Shown: positions 43,338-53,994, numbered from the stretch's first letter. The stretch is DNA of 64,000 bases from Styela clava (GCF_964204865.1 NC_135261.1:8370001-8434000); one strand, 5' to 3'. A program made the numbers and translations. The notes: generated by a model from the letters alone, not told the origin.

Positions 43338-43640
43338 ATTTTTTTAATAGGGAGATCTAAGTAAATTTGTTATGTCTGCATAGACTTTCATTATATTGAA
43401 TATTTTGTTGTGAACATAGCCTTTTGTTCAAATCCGGGACGATTCCTCACTATTGTATAACTGCCCAGTCGAGTTCAAATTTTTACCTTATAATAACAAT
43501 TTCTCATCAATCTGACAGATTGTCCCATCATGTGTTTTTTTCATGTTTTATCTCAATTTATGAACTCCAACTCAGGAGCCCATTCAAGATTAAATTTTAA
43601 CTTAATAATAACAATTTCTCATCAATCTGACAGATTGTCC

Positions 43641-43712
43641 GGCTCGTTGGTCTAGGGGTATGATTCTCGCTCTGGGTGCGAGAGGTCCCGGGTTCAAATC
43701 TCGGTCGAGCCC
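43641..43712 (+). tRNA. tRNA-Pro(TGG), PT with C33
   Basis: C33 and T7-T66 mismatch. Confidence 0.5.
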
Positions 43713-43861
43713 TTGCTTTTGTATCACTACCCAGTCTGAACCAATGACTCATTTAATAACTTCTCATAATTCAGACAGAATGTTTTGATCATGTGTTTTG
43801 GTTTTTGTATTAAACATTTCAATTCATGAATTTTAAATCAGGGTTCATGCCGGAGATATGC

Positions 43862-43949
43862 CCTTTGATAGCTCAGTTGATATACCGGAGGACTGTAGGG
43901 GTAAAATGCTGAGATCTACAGGTCGCTGGTTCGAATCCGACTCGAAGGA
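43862..43949 (+). tRNA. tRNA-Tyr-like, class YC, decayed
   Basis: As at 14886. Confidence 0.35.
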
Positions 43950-44324
43950 ATTTTTTTAATAGGGAGATCTAATGAATTTGTTATATCTGCATAGACTTTC
44001 ATTATATTAAATATTTCGTTGTGAACATCGCCCTTTGTTCAAATCCGGGACGATTCCTCACTATTGTATAACTGCCCAGTCGAGATCAAATTTTTACCTT
44101 ATAATAACAATTTCTCATCAATCTGACAGATTGTCCCATCATGTGTTTTTTATGTTTTATCTCAATTTATGAACTCCAACTCAGGAGCCCATACAAGATC
44201 AAATCTTTACTTAATAATAACAATTTCCATCAATCTGACTGATTGTCCGATCATGTTTTTTTTTTCATGTTTAATCTTAATTTAGGAACTCCACCTCAGG
44301 AGTAATGCTTCCATGGTCGTGTGT

Positions 44325-44412
44325 CCTTCGATAGCTCAGTTGGTAGAGCGGTGGCCTGTAGTGATACAAAGCTGATATCCATAGGTCGCTGGTTCGAATA
44401 CGGCTCGCAGGA
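44325..44412 (+). tRNA. tRNA-Tyr(GTA), YA, damaged
   Basis: Three broken pairs, as at 28498. Confidence 0.42.
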
Positions 44413-44717
44413 GCTTTTGAAACAGACGAAATTTGTAATTTTTAAGCAATATATGATTTGAGTTTCACCCTTCCGCTCTCCGATTCTCTGTCTTACGTAA
44501 TATATCGCAATGTTTCTATTTCTCCATTTCGATACTATCTTATCCTGTCAGTCCAAAATACCCCAATGTCTGAATAGAGTTTAAGCATTTCAAAAATGAA
44601 CGCTGAAAATGTCGTTGTAAACCTCAAGCTATCATGTGATCCGATCATGTTTTTTTTTCATGTTTTATCTCTATTTATGAACTCCAACTCAGGAGTAATG
44701 CTTCCATAGACGTGTGT

Positions 44718-44805
44718 CCTTCGATAGCTCACTTGGTAGAGCCGTGGGCTGTAGTGATACAAAGCTGATATCCATAGGTCGCTGGTTCGAATCCGGCTCG
44801 AAGCA
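44718..44805 (+). tRNA. tRNA-Tyr(GTA), YA, G15C/G26C type
   Basis: As at 15742. Confidence 0.5.
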
Positions 44806-45017
44806 GCTTTTGAAACAGATGAAATTTGTAAGTTTTAAACAATATATGATTTGAGTTTCACCCTTCCTCTCTCAGGTTCTCTGTCTTGCGTAATATATCG
44901 CAATGTTTCTATTTCTCCATTTCAATACTATCTTATCATGTCAGTCCAAAATACCCCAATGTCTGCATAGAGTTTGATTATTTTAAAATCAAGGCTGAAA
45001 ATGTCGTTTTTTCGATG

Positions 45018-45089
45018 GGCTCGTTGGTCTAGGGGTATGATTTTCGCTTTCGGTGCGAGAGGTCCCGTGTTTAAATCACGGATGAGACT
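45018..45089 (+). tRNA. Pro-type tRNA with anticodon TCG, PR (T56 subtype)
   Basis: As at 13376. Confidence 0.5.
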
Positions 45090-45242
45090 TCGCTTTTGTA
45101 TCACTTCCCAGTCTGAACCAATATCTCATTTATTAACTTCTCAATATTAGGACAGAATATCTGATCATGTTTTTTGGTTTTTGTATTAAACATCTACATT
45201 TATAAACGTCAACTCAGGCGTAATGCACACCTAGTCGTGTGT

Positions 45243-45330
45243 CCTTCGATAGCTCAGTTGGTAGAGCGGTGGACTGTAGTGATAGGAAGCTGATATCCAT
45301 AGGTCGCTGGTTCGAATCCGGCTCGAAGGA
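45243..45330 (+). tRNA. tRNA-Tyr(GTA), YB
   Basis: Mature part intact; intron TGATAGGAAGCTGAT. Confidence 0.92.
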
Positions 45331-45696
45331 TCTTTTGAAATAGATTAAATTTGTAATTTTTGAACAATATATGATTTGAGTTTCACCCTTCCTCTCTCCG
45401 GTTCTCTGTCTCTCGTAATATATCGCAATGTTTCTATTTCTCCATGTCAATACTATCTTAACCCTCCAGATAAATTTTATAATAGATGAAATTTGTAATT
45501 TTTAAAACAATATATGACTTGTGTTTCACCTTTCCTCTCTCCGGTTCTCTTTCTTCCGTATTATATGTCAAGGTTTCTATTTATCCATGTCAATACTATC
45601 TTAACCTCTGAGTCCAAAATACCCCAATGTTTGCAGAGAGTTTGATTATTTTAAAATCAAGGCTCAAAATGTCGTTGTAAACTTCGGCTATTTATG

Positions 45697-45768
45697 GGCT
45701 CGTTGGTCTAGGGGTATGATTTTCGCTTTGGGTGCGAGAGGTCTCGGGTTCAAATCCCGGACGAGCCC
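45697..45768 (+). tRNA. tRNA-Pro(TGG), PT variant
   Basis: T27 and T49 wobbles. Confidence 0.82.
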
Positions 45769-45916
45769 TTGCTTTTGTATCACTACCCAGTCTGAACCAA
45801 TGACTCATTTAATAACTTCTCATAATTCAGACAGAATGTCTGATCATGTGTTTTGGTTTTTGTCTTAAACATTTCAATTCATGAATTTTAAATCAGGCGT
45901 CATACCGGAGATATGC

Positions 45917-46004
45917 CCTTCGGTAGCTCAGTTGATAGACCGGTGGACTGTAGAGGTAGAATGCTGAGGTCTATAGGTCGCTTGTTCGAATCCGGCTCGA
46001 AGGA
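45917..46004 (+). tRNA. tRNA-Tyr-like, class YC
   Basis: As at 16942. Confidence 0.4.
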
Positions 46005-46267
46005 ATTTTTTTAATAGGGAGATCTAAGTAAATTTGTTATGTCTGCATAGACTTTCATTATATTGAATAGGTCGTTGTGAACATCGCCTTTTGTTTAAAT
46101 CCGGAAAGATTCCTCACTATTGTATAACTGCCCATTCAAGATCAAATTTTTACTTAATAATAACAATTTCTCATCAATCTGACAGATTGTCCGATCATGT
46201 GTTTTTTTCATGTTATATCTCAATTTATGAACTCCAACTCCGGAGTAATGCTTCTATAGACGTGTGT

Positions 46268-46355
46268 CCTTCGATAGCTCAGTTGGTAGAGCGGTGGACT
46301 GTAGTGATACAAAGCTGATATCCATAGGTCGCTGGTTCGAATCCGGCTCGAAGGA
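46268..46355 (+). tRNA. tRNA-Tyr(GTA), YA consensus
   Basis: The body is consensus. The base after the gene is T (ATCTTTT), as in YB flanks, where other YA copies have G: a point change or a short conversion patch. Confidence 0.94.
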
Positions 46356-46580
46356 TCTTTTGAAACAGATGAAATTTGTAATTTTTACACAATATATGAT
46401 TTGAGTTTCCCCCTTCCCCTCTCCGGTTCTCTGTCTTACGTAATATATCGCAATATTTCTATTTCTCCATTTCAATGCTATCTTATCCTGTCAGTCCAAA
46501 ATACCCCAATATCTGCATAGAGTTTAAGTATTTCAAAAATGAACGCTGAAAATGTCGTTGTAAACCTCAAGCTATCGATT

Positions 46581-46652
46581 GGCTCGTTGGTCTATGTGTA
46601 TGATTCTCGCTTTCGGTGCAAGAGGTCCCGTGTTCAAATCACGGACGAGACT
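46581..46652 (+). tRNA. Pro-type tRNA with anticodon TCG, PR
   Basis: C29-A41 mismatch. Confidence 0.55.
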
Positions 46653-46805
46653 TTGCTTTTGTATCACTTCCCAGTCTGAACCAATATCTCATTTATTAAC
46701 TTCTCGATATTAGGACAGAATATCTGATCATGTTTTTTGATTTTTGTATTAAACATCTCCATTTATGAACGTCAACTCAGGCGTAATGCATTCCTAGTCG
46801 TGTGA

Positions 46806-46893
46806 CCTTCGATAGCTCAGTTGGTAGAGCGGTGGACTGTAGTGATAGAAAGCTGATATCCATAGGTCGCTGGTTCGAATCCGGCTCGAAGGA
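46806..46893 (+). tRNA. tRNA-Tyr(GTA), YB consensus
   Basis: No change. Confidence 0.94.
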
Positions 46894-47259
46894 TCTTTTG
46901 AAATAGATTAAATTTGTAATTTTTGAACAATATATGATTTGAGTTTCACCCTTCCTCTCTCCGGTTCTCTGTCTTTCGTAATATATCGCAATGTTTCTAT
47001 TTCTCCATGTCAATACTATCTTAACCTTCCAGATAAATTTTATAATAGATGAAATTTGTAATTTTTAAAACAATATATGACTTGAGTTTCACCTTTCCTC
47101 TCTCCGGTTCTCTTTCTTCCGTATTATATGTCAAGGTTTCTATTTATCCATGTCAATACTATCTTAACCTCTGAGTCCAAAATACCCCAATGTTTGCATA
47201 GAGTTTGATTATTTTAAAATCAAGGCTCAAAATGTCGTTGTAAACTTCGGCTATTGATG

Positions 47260-47331
47260 GGCTCGTTGGTCTAGGGGTCTGATTCTCGCTTTGGGTGCGA
47301 GAGGTCCCGGGTTCAGATCCCAGACGAGCCC
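47260..47331 (+). tRNA. tRNA-Pro(TGG), PT with G58
   Basis: As at 18285. Confidence 0.6.
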
Positions 47332-47479
47332 TTGCTTTTGTATCACTACCCAGTCTGAACCAATGACTCATTTAATAACTTCTCATAATTCAGACAGAAT
47401 GTCTGATCATGTGTTTTGGTTTTTGTATTAAACATTTCAATTCATGAATTTTAAATCAGGCGTCATGCCGGAGATATGC

Positions 47480-47567
47480 CCTTCGATAGCTCAGTTGATA
47501 GACCGGTGGACTGTAGGGGTAGAATGCTGAGATCTATAGGTCGCTGGTTCGAATCCAGCTCGAAGGA
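47480..47567 (+). tRNA. tRNA-Tyr-like, class YC
   Basis: G63 to A; otherwise YC consensus. Confidence 0.52.
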
Positions 47568-47831
47568 ACTTTTTTAATAGGGAGATCTAAGTAAATTTGT
47601 TATGTCTGCATAGACTTTCATTATATTGAATAGGTCGTTGTGAACATCGCCTTTTGTTCAAATCCGGAAAGATTCCTCACTATTGTATAAATGCCCATTC
47701 AAGATCAAATTTTTACTTAATAATAACAATTTCTCATCAATCTGACAGATTGTCCGATCATGTTTTTTTTTTCATGTTATATCTCAATTTATGAACTCCA
47801 ACTCAGGAGTAATGCTTCCATAGACGTGTGT

Positions 47832-47919
47832 CCTTCGATAGCTCAGTTGGTAGAGCGGTGAACTGTAGTGATACAAAGCTGATATCCATAGGTCGCTGGT
47901 TCGAATCCGGCTCGAAGGA
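47832..47919 (+). tRNA. tRNA-Tyr(GTA), YA variant
   Basis: A30-C40 mismatch only. Confidence 0.7.
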
Positions 47920-48144
47920 GCTTTTGAAACAGATGAAATTTGTAATTTTTACACAATAATTGATTTGAGTTTCACCCTTCCTCTCTCCGGTTCTCTGTCT
48001 TACGTAATATATCGCAATATTTCTATTTCTCCATTTCAATACTATCTTATCCTGTCAGTCCAAAATACCCCAATATCTGCATAGAGTTTAAGTATTTCAA
48101 AAATGAACGCTGAAAATGTCGTTGTAAACCTCAAGCTATCGATT

Positions 48145-48216
48145 GGCTCGTTGGTCTATTTGTATGATTCTCGCTTTCGGTGCGAGAGGTCCCGTGTTCA
48201 AATCACGGACAACACT
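48145..48216 (+). tRNA. Pro-type tRNA with anticodon TCG, PR, decayed
   Basis: Acceptor 3' strand ACAACAC: three mismatches with GGCTCGT. Confidence 0.35.
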
Positions 48217-48369
48217 TCGATTTTGTATCACTTCCCAGTCTGAACCAATATCTCATTTATTAACTTCTCGATATTAGGACAGAATATCCGATCATGTTTT
48301 TTGGTTTTTGTATTAAACATCTCCATTTATGAACGTCAACTCAGGCGTAATGCATTCCTAGTCGTGTGA

Positions 48370-48457
48370 CCTTCGATAGCTAAGTTGATAGAGCGGTGGA
48401 CTGTAGTGATAGAAAGCTGATATCCATAGGTCGCTGGTTCGAATCCGGCTCGAAGGA
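48370..48457 (+). tRNA. tRNA-Tyr(GTA), YB variant
   Basis: A13 and A19, as at 19395; precedes LINE copy 3. Confidence 0.6.
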
Positions 48458-48879
48458 TCTTTTGAAATAGATTAAATTTGTAATTTTTGAACAATATATG
48501 ATTTGAATTTCACCCTTCCTCTCTCCGGTTCTCTGTCTTTCGTAATATATCGCAATGTTTCTATTTCTCCATGTCAATACTATCTTAACATTCCAGATAA
48601 ATTTTATAATAGATGAAATTTGTAATTTTTAAAACAATATATGACTTGAGTTTCACCTTTCCTCTCTCCGGTTCTCTTTCTTCCGTATTATATGTCAAGG
48701 TTTCTATTTATCCATGTCAATACTATCTTAACCTCTGAGTCCAAAATACCCCTATTCGCTATTTGATTAAGATCTACAGGTTTTAAAAACTAACCTAAAA
48801 CTAGCAGAATAGTCTAACTGAATCATCACTGTGTACTTCAACATCAATTCCAGCATATAAGTCAATCATCTATAACAAC

Positions 48880-49272
48880 ATGGCTTCGCAGCCCAAGCAA
48901 TCCCTGACCAGGAGTCTCCCGGATCCTGGCCTTTCACCAATTGGCCCCTTGACGCAACAACAGGAGGGGCAAGCTAACTTCCAGATGAATCTCCAGGAGG
49001 CAATACAAAGAAATATAGTATACCAATTACCATCTTTTATTGCCAAATGCCTTGCCGAAAACTTCAACTCCGCGAACTTCACCTCTGAATACCTGCCTAT
49101 GAGTCCTGGGCTAAAAGAATGTATGGAGGACCAAATGGTGTCTCTAAAAGAAATAAAACAAGATCTAGCTTCTATTAAAGAATCTCAAAGTTTTCAATCA
49201 ACAAAATATGATGAGATTATTGCCAAGCAAAAAATAACAGATGACAAACTTATGCTCTATGGCAAAAAATAG
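48880..49272 (+). CDS. LINE ORF1 N-terminal part, copy 3
   Basis: The 130-residue translation is the same as in copies 2 and 4. It ends at TAG after the A6 run at 49264-49269. Confidence 0.75.
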   Translation: MASQPKQSLTRSLPDPGLSPIGPLTQQQEGQANFQMNLQEAIQRNIVYQLPSFIAKCLAENFNSANFTSEYLPMSPGLKECMEDQMVSLKEIKQDLASIKESQSFQSTKYDEIIAKQKITDDKLMLYGKK

Positions 49273-49286
49273 GAGATCTAGAAGAG

Positions 49287-49805
49287 TTGGTCTATGACTT
49301 GGAGGACGAATTATACTATGCCACAGAAAAAATTGAGGAACAAGAGCGCCGATCTAGATTGGATAATCTAGAATTTCATGGCATCGCACCTAATGAAAAT
49401 GAGGACACCGACAAATTGATAACAGAAATTGGAAAGATCATCCACGTGGACATCAAACCATCTGACATCTCTGTAACACATCGTTGTCCAACGCGAAATT
49501 CCAACATCCATAAACCGATTGTCGCAAAATTTACCAATCGCAAAATCAGAGCTAAAATTTTCAAAAATCATCACTTGATCAAAACCGCTACCAATTCAAC
49601 ATCCATAAGGAACCTATCCAAAGCATTTGTTGTTGAGAATTTGACCGACAAAAACAAGAACTTATTTTACAAAGCAAAAATTCTCAAAAGACAATGTGGT
49701 TACGCCTTCCTATGGACATCAAATGGCAAAGTGCTGATAAAAAAGAACAAAGACACTAACACTTTATCCATAACTGAAGATGAAGATCTTGATAAAATAA
49801 GATGA
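49287..49805 (+). CDS. LINE ORF1 C-terminal part, copy 3
   Basis: About 172 residues, in the -1 frame relative to the N-terminal part. One private change gives Phe for Leu in RAKIFKNHH. Third-position T at 49499 is shared with copy 4 only. Confidence 0.8.
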   Translation: MVYDLEDELYYATEKIEEQERRSRLDNLEFHGIAPNENEDTDKLITEIGKIIHVDIKPSDISVTHRCPTRNSNIHKPIVAKFTNRKIRAKIFKNHHLIKTATNSTSIRNLSKAFVVENLTDKNKNLFYKAKILKRQCGYAFLWTSNGKVLIKKNKDTNTLSITEDEDLDKIR

Positions 49806-49967
49806 GTCTATTTAATTTTTTACTGCCATATCCTAGTAAATTATTCTATCATGTTATTGGTTTAAATAACTTCAGTCCCCATTGGAATAGCCCATCTAAT
49901 GACTTTGCCCCCCTCGCCTCAACCAACCTAATGTTATCTAATTCGAACCCATTAGCATTCCTCATCT

Positions 49968-52736
49968 ATGAGTGATCCTTATCCTACCTGGGAATCAACC
50001 AATTTTCATCCCGAAATTCCTTCTATTGCAAGTCGATACCTTGAAATATCCAATATCAATAGAGTAACTTCAAGTTTTCTAGCAACAGACTTTATTATAT
50101 TGCACCATAACATCAGATCTTTGGCAAAATATGCCGATAATCTAGTTGAGCTAATTTCAAATTTTTGTATTCCACCTCAAATTATTGCTCTAAGCGAGAC
50201 TAGGATCATGAGTGAAACTGCTGTTGTCAATATTGATATCTCTGGTTACACTTTCATTCATGCTCCCTCCTCTACTCGCGCAGGCGGTGTTGGTTTTTAT
50301 ATTAAGGACAATCTAAACTTTCATTTATGCACTGACTTCAGCCTTTGCCTCCCAAACTGTGAGGACTTGTGGATCGAACTCAAATATTTCCAACCAACCT
50401 CAAAAATTCAAAATCTTGTTGTCGGTGTAATATATAGACATCCAAAAAATAATATCCCATCATTCACCACAGCAATGTCTTGTTTATTTGAGAAGCTGGC
50501 GATGGCTAAAAAGCAATTTATTATATTAGGCGACTTCAATATAAATCTTTTTAATTCTTGTGACAATCCTACTACCAAGTATCTGGATATGCTAATGTCC
50601 AATTTCATATGTCCACTTATCACCAAACCAACCAGAGTGACCTCAACCTCCCACACATTAATTGACCATATCTACACTAATATCATAGATTCCCGCACTT
50701 CGTCATTTATTTTGCTCAGTGATCTCACCGACCACTTTCCCATAATGTGCACAATACCAGCAACTAATAGTAACGTTAAAACAAACACTCGCATGAAACG
50801 GGACATGACTAAATTTTGTGCTGACTCGTTCAGGCTAGAAGTTGAGTCAATGTGTAATAATTATACTAGTGTTATATTATCTGAAGTAAACTTCAATAGC
50901 TCATTTGATACTTTTCTTAGTCACTTCAAGTGGTTAATCAATAAGCATGCCCCATTAAGACCATTTTCGCGTAGAGAAAACAAATTTTCTTCCAAACCTT
51001 GGATTACTAAAGGAATTCGTAATTCCATTAAACATAAGAACAAGATGTTCAAAAGTAAGTTCCTGAAGGGAAATTTATCCCAGCGTCTCCACTTTAAAAA
51101 ATATAAAAACATTTTGACACATTTGCAGAGGAGATCAAAACAAATGTATTACCATAACATCCTAGAGAACAACAGAGGCGATGTTAAACGCACTTGGAAA
51201 ACTATAAATGACATCATCAAAGTAAGGTCCAATGATGAAACCACTATCTCGGAACTGAAGCTTGAAAATGGTACCATAGTCTCAGACCCTGTCGCGATAT
51301 CCGTTGAATTTAATAAATTTTTTTCATCCGTAGGAAAGAGACTTGCCGATAATGTCCCACACAGTACGAAATCTTTCAAAGCCTTTTTGGGTGCTCCTAC
51401 ACAGAATTCGTTTTTTCTGGAGCCATCAACACCTTTAGAAGTTCACCAAGTAATAATGAACCTGAAAAAAGGCAAAGCAGTTGGGCATGATAATATTCTT
51501 TCTTTTTTCTTAAAATTAGTCGCAGACAGCATATCCCCAGCTTTGAGTCATTTCTTTAATCTATCATTTAGTTTAGGAATTTTTCCCTCCGCTCTGAAGA
51601 TTGCTAGGGTAATACCCATCTTCAAAAGTGGCAACAAAAATAATCCTTCAAATTATAGGCCAATTTCAATTCTACCCTGTATCGGCATCGTCCTGGAAAA
51701 ATTAGTCTATAAAAGAATGCTCAACTTCTGTAACAAATTCAATCTGATCGACAAATGCCAATTCGGATTTCAATCCAATCACTCGACTTCCCATGCCATC
51801 CTAGATCTTATTTCATTTATCTATGAAAAAATTGATAAAGGGGAGTCTGTCTGTTGTGCATTCCTGGATTTAAAGAAGGCCTTTGACACAGTTGATCATC
51901 AAATTCTTGTCCAAAAGTTGATACACTGTGGTTTTAGAGGTAACGCATGCAAACTATTATGTAATTACCTGAGTGGTCGATCACAGTTTGTTGAAGTAGG
52001 ATGTCATAGGTCTCCGATGTTGCCCATCCACTGTGGAATTGTCCAAGGTTCGGTCATTGGACCATTGGCTTTCTTACTTTTCATAAATGATTTGTCGAAC
52101 TGTTCGAATCTTTTAACAAAACTCTTCGCCGATGACGCTTGCTTGCTTGCCAGTGCCAAAGATTCAACCACGCTCCAAAATACTATGAACACTGAAATAG
52201 ATAAAATAATTGAGTGGATGTTATGCAACAAACTCACTGTGAACGTAAAAAAATCTAAAGTCATGCTATTCAGTCCTAAATCAATTAAAAAACATCCCAA
52301 CATGTTAATCAAAATCAGGGGGGTTGCTCTGGAAGTTGTTCAATCCTTTAAATATCTCGGGCTCTATATAGATAGTAACTTAAAATGGAACACTCATATT
52401 ACCGAGATGCACAAGAAATTGTCAAGGTCTGTTGGGATTTTGGGAAAACTTAGGCATTATATGCAGGATGCTACCCTGCGAACCATTTATTTTGCTCTTT
52501 TTCAATCCCGCATCCAATATGCTATAACTGCATGGGGCTCTGCAACACAAACCAACATTCACAAATTGGAGGTCTTACAGAATAAAGCTGTTAGAACTCT
52601 CTCCAGAGCGTCTATTCGTACAAACTTAAACACCCTTTACCATAAAACCAGGGTGTTGAAACTATCCGACATTTATACTCTAGAGATTGCCAAAGTTATG
52701 CACCAATTTCAGAATAATTACTTGCCTGATCCTTGA
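49968..52736 (+). CDS. LINE ORF2 endonuclease-reverse transcriptase, copy 3 (unbroken, C-terminus lost)
   Basis: One open frame of 922 residues. APE-type endonuclease at about 38-265 has N48, E77, Y156, D189, N191, D233, D255 and H256. A basic linker follows (KHKNKMFKSKF). Reverse transcriptase at about 480-790 has SNYRPISIL, AFLDLKKAFDTVDH, GIVQGSVIGP, FADDACLLA and KYLGLYI. By family, it nicks target DNA and copies the element RNA onto the 3' OH. The last residues NYLPDP come from fusion to 3' UTR sequence; copies 1, 2 and 4 have about 60 more residues. Met replaces Arg in VIMNLKK, and Leu replaces a usually conserved Pro in HDNILSFF, so activity is doubtful despite the open frame. Confidence 0.92.
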   Translation: MSDPYPTWESTNFHPEIPSIASRYLEISNINRVTSSFLATDFIILHHNIRSLAKYADNLVELISNFCIPPQIIALSETRIMSETAVVNIDISGYTFIHAPSSTRAGGVGFYIKDNLNFHLCTDFSLCLPNCEDLWIELKYFQPTSKIQNLVVGVIYRHPKNNIPSFTTAMSCLFEKLAMAKKQFIILGDFNINLFNSCDNPTTKYLDMLMSNFICPLITKPTRVTSTSHTLIDHIYTNIIDSRTSSFILLSDLTDHFPIMCTIPATNSNVKTNTRMKRDMTKFCADSFRLEVESMCNNYTSVILSEVNFNSSFDTFLSHFKWLINKHAPLRPFSRRENKFSSKPWITKGIRNSIKHKNKMFKSKFLKGNLSQRLHFKKYKNILTHLQRRSKQMYYHNILENNRGDVKRTWKTINDIIKVRSNDETTISELKLENGTIVSDPVAISVEFNKFFSSVGKRLADNVPHSTKSFKAFLGAPTQNSFFLEPSTPLEVHQVIMNLKKGKAVGHDNILSFFLKLVADSISPALSHFFNLSFSLGIFPSALKIARVIPIFKSGNKNNPSNYRPISILPCIGIVLEKLVYKRMLNFCNKFNLIDKCQFGFQSNHSTSHAILDLISFIYEKIDKGESVCCAFLDLKKAFDTVDHQILVQKLIHCGFRGNACKLLCNYLSGRSQFVEVGCHRSPMLPIHCGIVQGSVIGPLAFLLFINDLSNCSNLLTKLFADDACLLASAKDSTTLQNTMNTEIDKIIEWMLCNKLTVNVKKSKVMLFSPKSIKKHPNMLIKIRGVALEVVQSFKYLGLYIDSNLKWNTHITEMHKKLSRSVGILGKLRHYMQDATLRTIYFALFQSRIQYAITAWGSATQTNIHKLEVLQNKAVRTLSRASIRTNLNTLYHKTRVLKLSDIYTLEIAKVMHQFQNNYLPDP

Positions 52737-53611
52737 TATTGGTCTCTCACCAAATACAATTTAATAACTATCTCGTATATATTTTTGTAAAAAGCTATCA
52801 TATTTACCACTTATTATTATTACCACCATTATTATTGTGCTTTGTTGCATTTTTGAAATTTGTATATATATAGCACTGTTGATACTCAGTGCTGCAGTGG
52901 GTATTTCATCCATCTGTTCATACACATATCGTGTTCATTCTATATTCTAAACGATTCCAAGCGGTATGCTTACTAATTTACAACGCTATTTATTGTTACC
53001 CCCATCTACTTTGTTGAGTTAACCTGTTTTTCACAGATTAGAATAATTTTTATCTGTAATGTATTAATGACGATTCGACTTACCCCAGCACTTGCAATCT
53101 TCTTGCACCCAGCACTTGCAATCTTCATGCAATCTTATTCGAACTCTTGGCAAACATTTATAACTATGATTACGCCGTGTTATCGGCATAATATCCCTAC
53201 CGGGATATATTTAAAATCTGTTTAAATAACTATCAATTCCATAACGCTGCGATATCGGTTCGGTATCCTGTCATCGCACTGTACTGCATTCCTGCTGCCG
53301 TTCCCATAGTTACTCGCACATATGTGCTTGGAGTCGTTTTTGGTTTTGCTTTTCTGTGTCTCGAGGGTCTCTTGGATTCAGGTCGTCTCGATTTTTCACT
53401 TCTTTATATTCTTTTATTTATTGTTTGACTTTTTTCATTGTTTTATGATTCATTTATTAGACTTTAGCTCAGGTGTCGCCGCTCGATAACCAATTTTGGT
53501 TTTCGCGACTCCTTTCACCTCGAATTATCCGTTTTTGCTTCCTTTTACATTCCGTATGCATTTAGTGTATTTCATGTGTGGTGAAAAAATAAACTACTGA
53601 CTACTGACTGA
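52737..53611 (+). other. 3' UTR of LINE copy 3
   Basis: No gene. It contains two adjoining 24-bp direct repeats (53084-53107 and 53108-53131, starting CCCAGCACTTGCAATC), a perfect 7-bp hairpin (ATATCCC at 53191, GGGATAT at 53202), a late AATAAA, and the ACTGA-rich tail. Non-LTR elements of this type use the 3' end for recognition by their own reverse transcriptase, so the hairpins may matter; that is inference. Confidence 0.7.
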
Positions 53612-53615
53612 CCCC
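53612..53615 (+). repeat. Target-site duplication (CCCC) after LINE copy 3
   Basis: CCCC (ACCCC if the A is counted) stands at both ends of the element: before 48753 and after 53611. The joined flanks recreate the unbroken spacer AAAATACCCCAATGTTTGC found elsewhere in the array. Short homopolymer, so the exact length is uncertain. Confidence 0.65.
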
Positions 53616-53686
53616 AATGTTTGCATAGAGTTTGATTATTTTAAAATCAAGGCTCAAAATGTCGTTGTAAACTACGGCTATTGATG

Positions 53687-53758
53687 GGCTCGTTGGTCTA
53701 GGGGTATGATTCTCGCTTTGGGTGCGAGAGGTCTCGGGTTCAAATCCCGAACGAGCCC
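53687..53758 (+). tRNA. tRNA-Pro(TGG), PT with compensated T-stem
   Basis: C49 to T together with G65 to A makes a T49-A65 pair, so the T-stem is fully paired again. The gene starts 75 bp after LINE copy 3. Confidence 0.9.
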
Positions 53759-53906
53759 TTGCTTTTGTATCACTACCCAGTCTGAACCAATGACTCATTT
53801 AATAACTTCTCATAATTCAGACAGATTGTCTGATCATGTGTTTTGGTTTTTGTATTAAACATTTCAATTCATGAATTTTGAATCAGGCGTCATGCCGGAG
53901 ATATGC

Positions 53907-53994
53907 CCTTCGATAGCTCAGTTGATAGACCGGTGGACTGTAGGGGTAGAATGCTGAGATCTATAGGTCGCTGGTTCGAATCCGGCTCGAAGGA
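53907..53994 (+). tRNA. tRNA-Tyr-like, class YC consensus
   Basis: No change from YC consensus. Confidence 0.55.

Larger units (their letters stand above)
36650..48235 (+). repeat. 5,793-bp tandem duplication
   Basis: Genes from YB 36784 to YA 42039 recur at +5,793 from YB 42577 to YA 47832. The left unit edge lies shortly downstream of the PR gene at 36559. That gene differs from its positional partner at 42352, whereas the spacer further on (around 36,720 and 42,510) matches again. The edges are approximate to about 70 bp. Confidence 0.85.
48753..53611 (+). mobile_element. Non-LTR retrotransposon, copy 3 (internal deletion)
   Basis: It has the same 5' joint as the other copies and an intact 3' end. 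Near the end is AATAAA, then CTACTGACTACTGACTGA, then CCCC of the target. Compared with copy 4, 514 bp are missing between TTGCC (52726) and TGATCC (52727), removing the ORF2 C-terminus and the first part of the 3' UTR. It is the only copy without the ORF2 frameshift and the only one with Gly before IVQGS, so it keeps the older state there. Confidence 0.93.
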
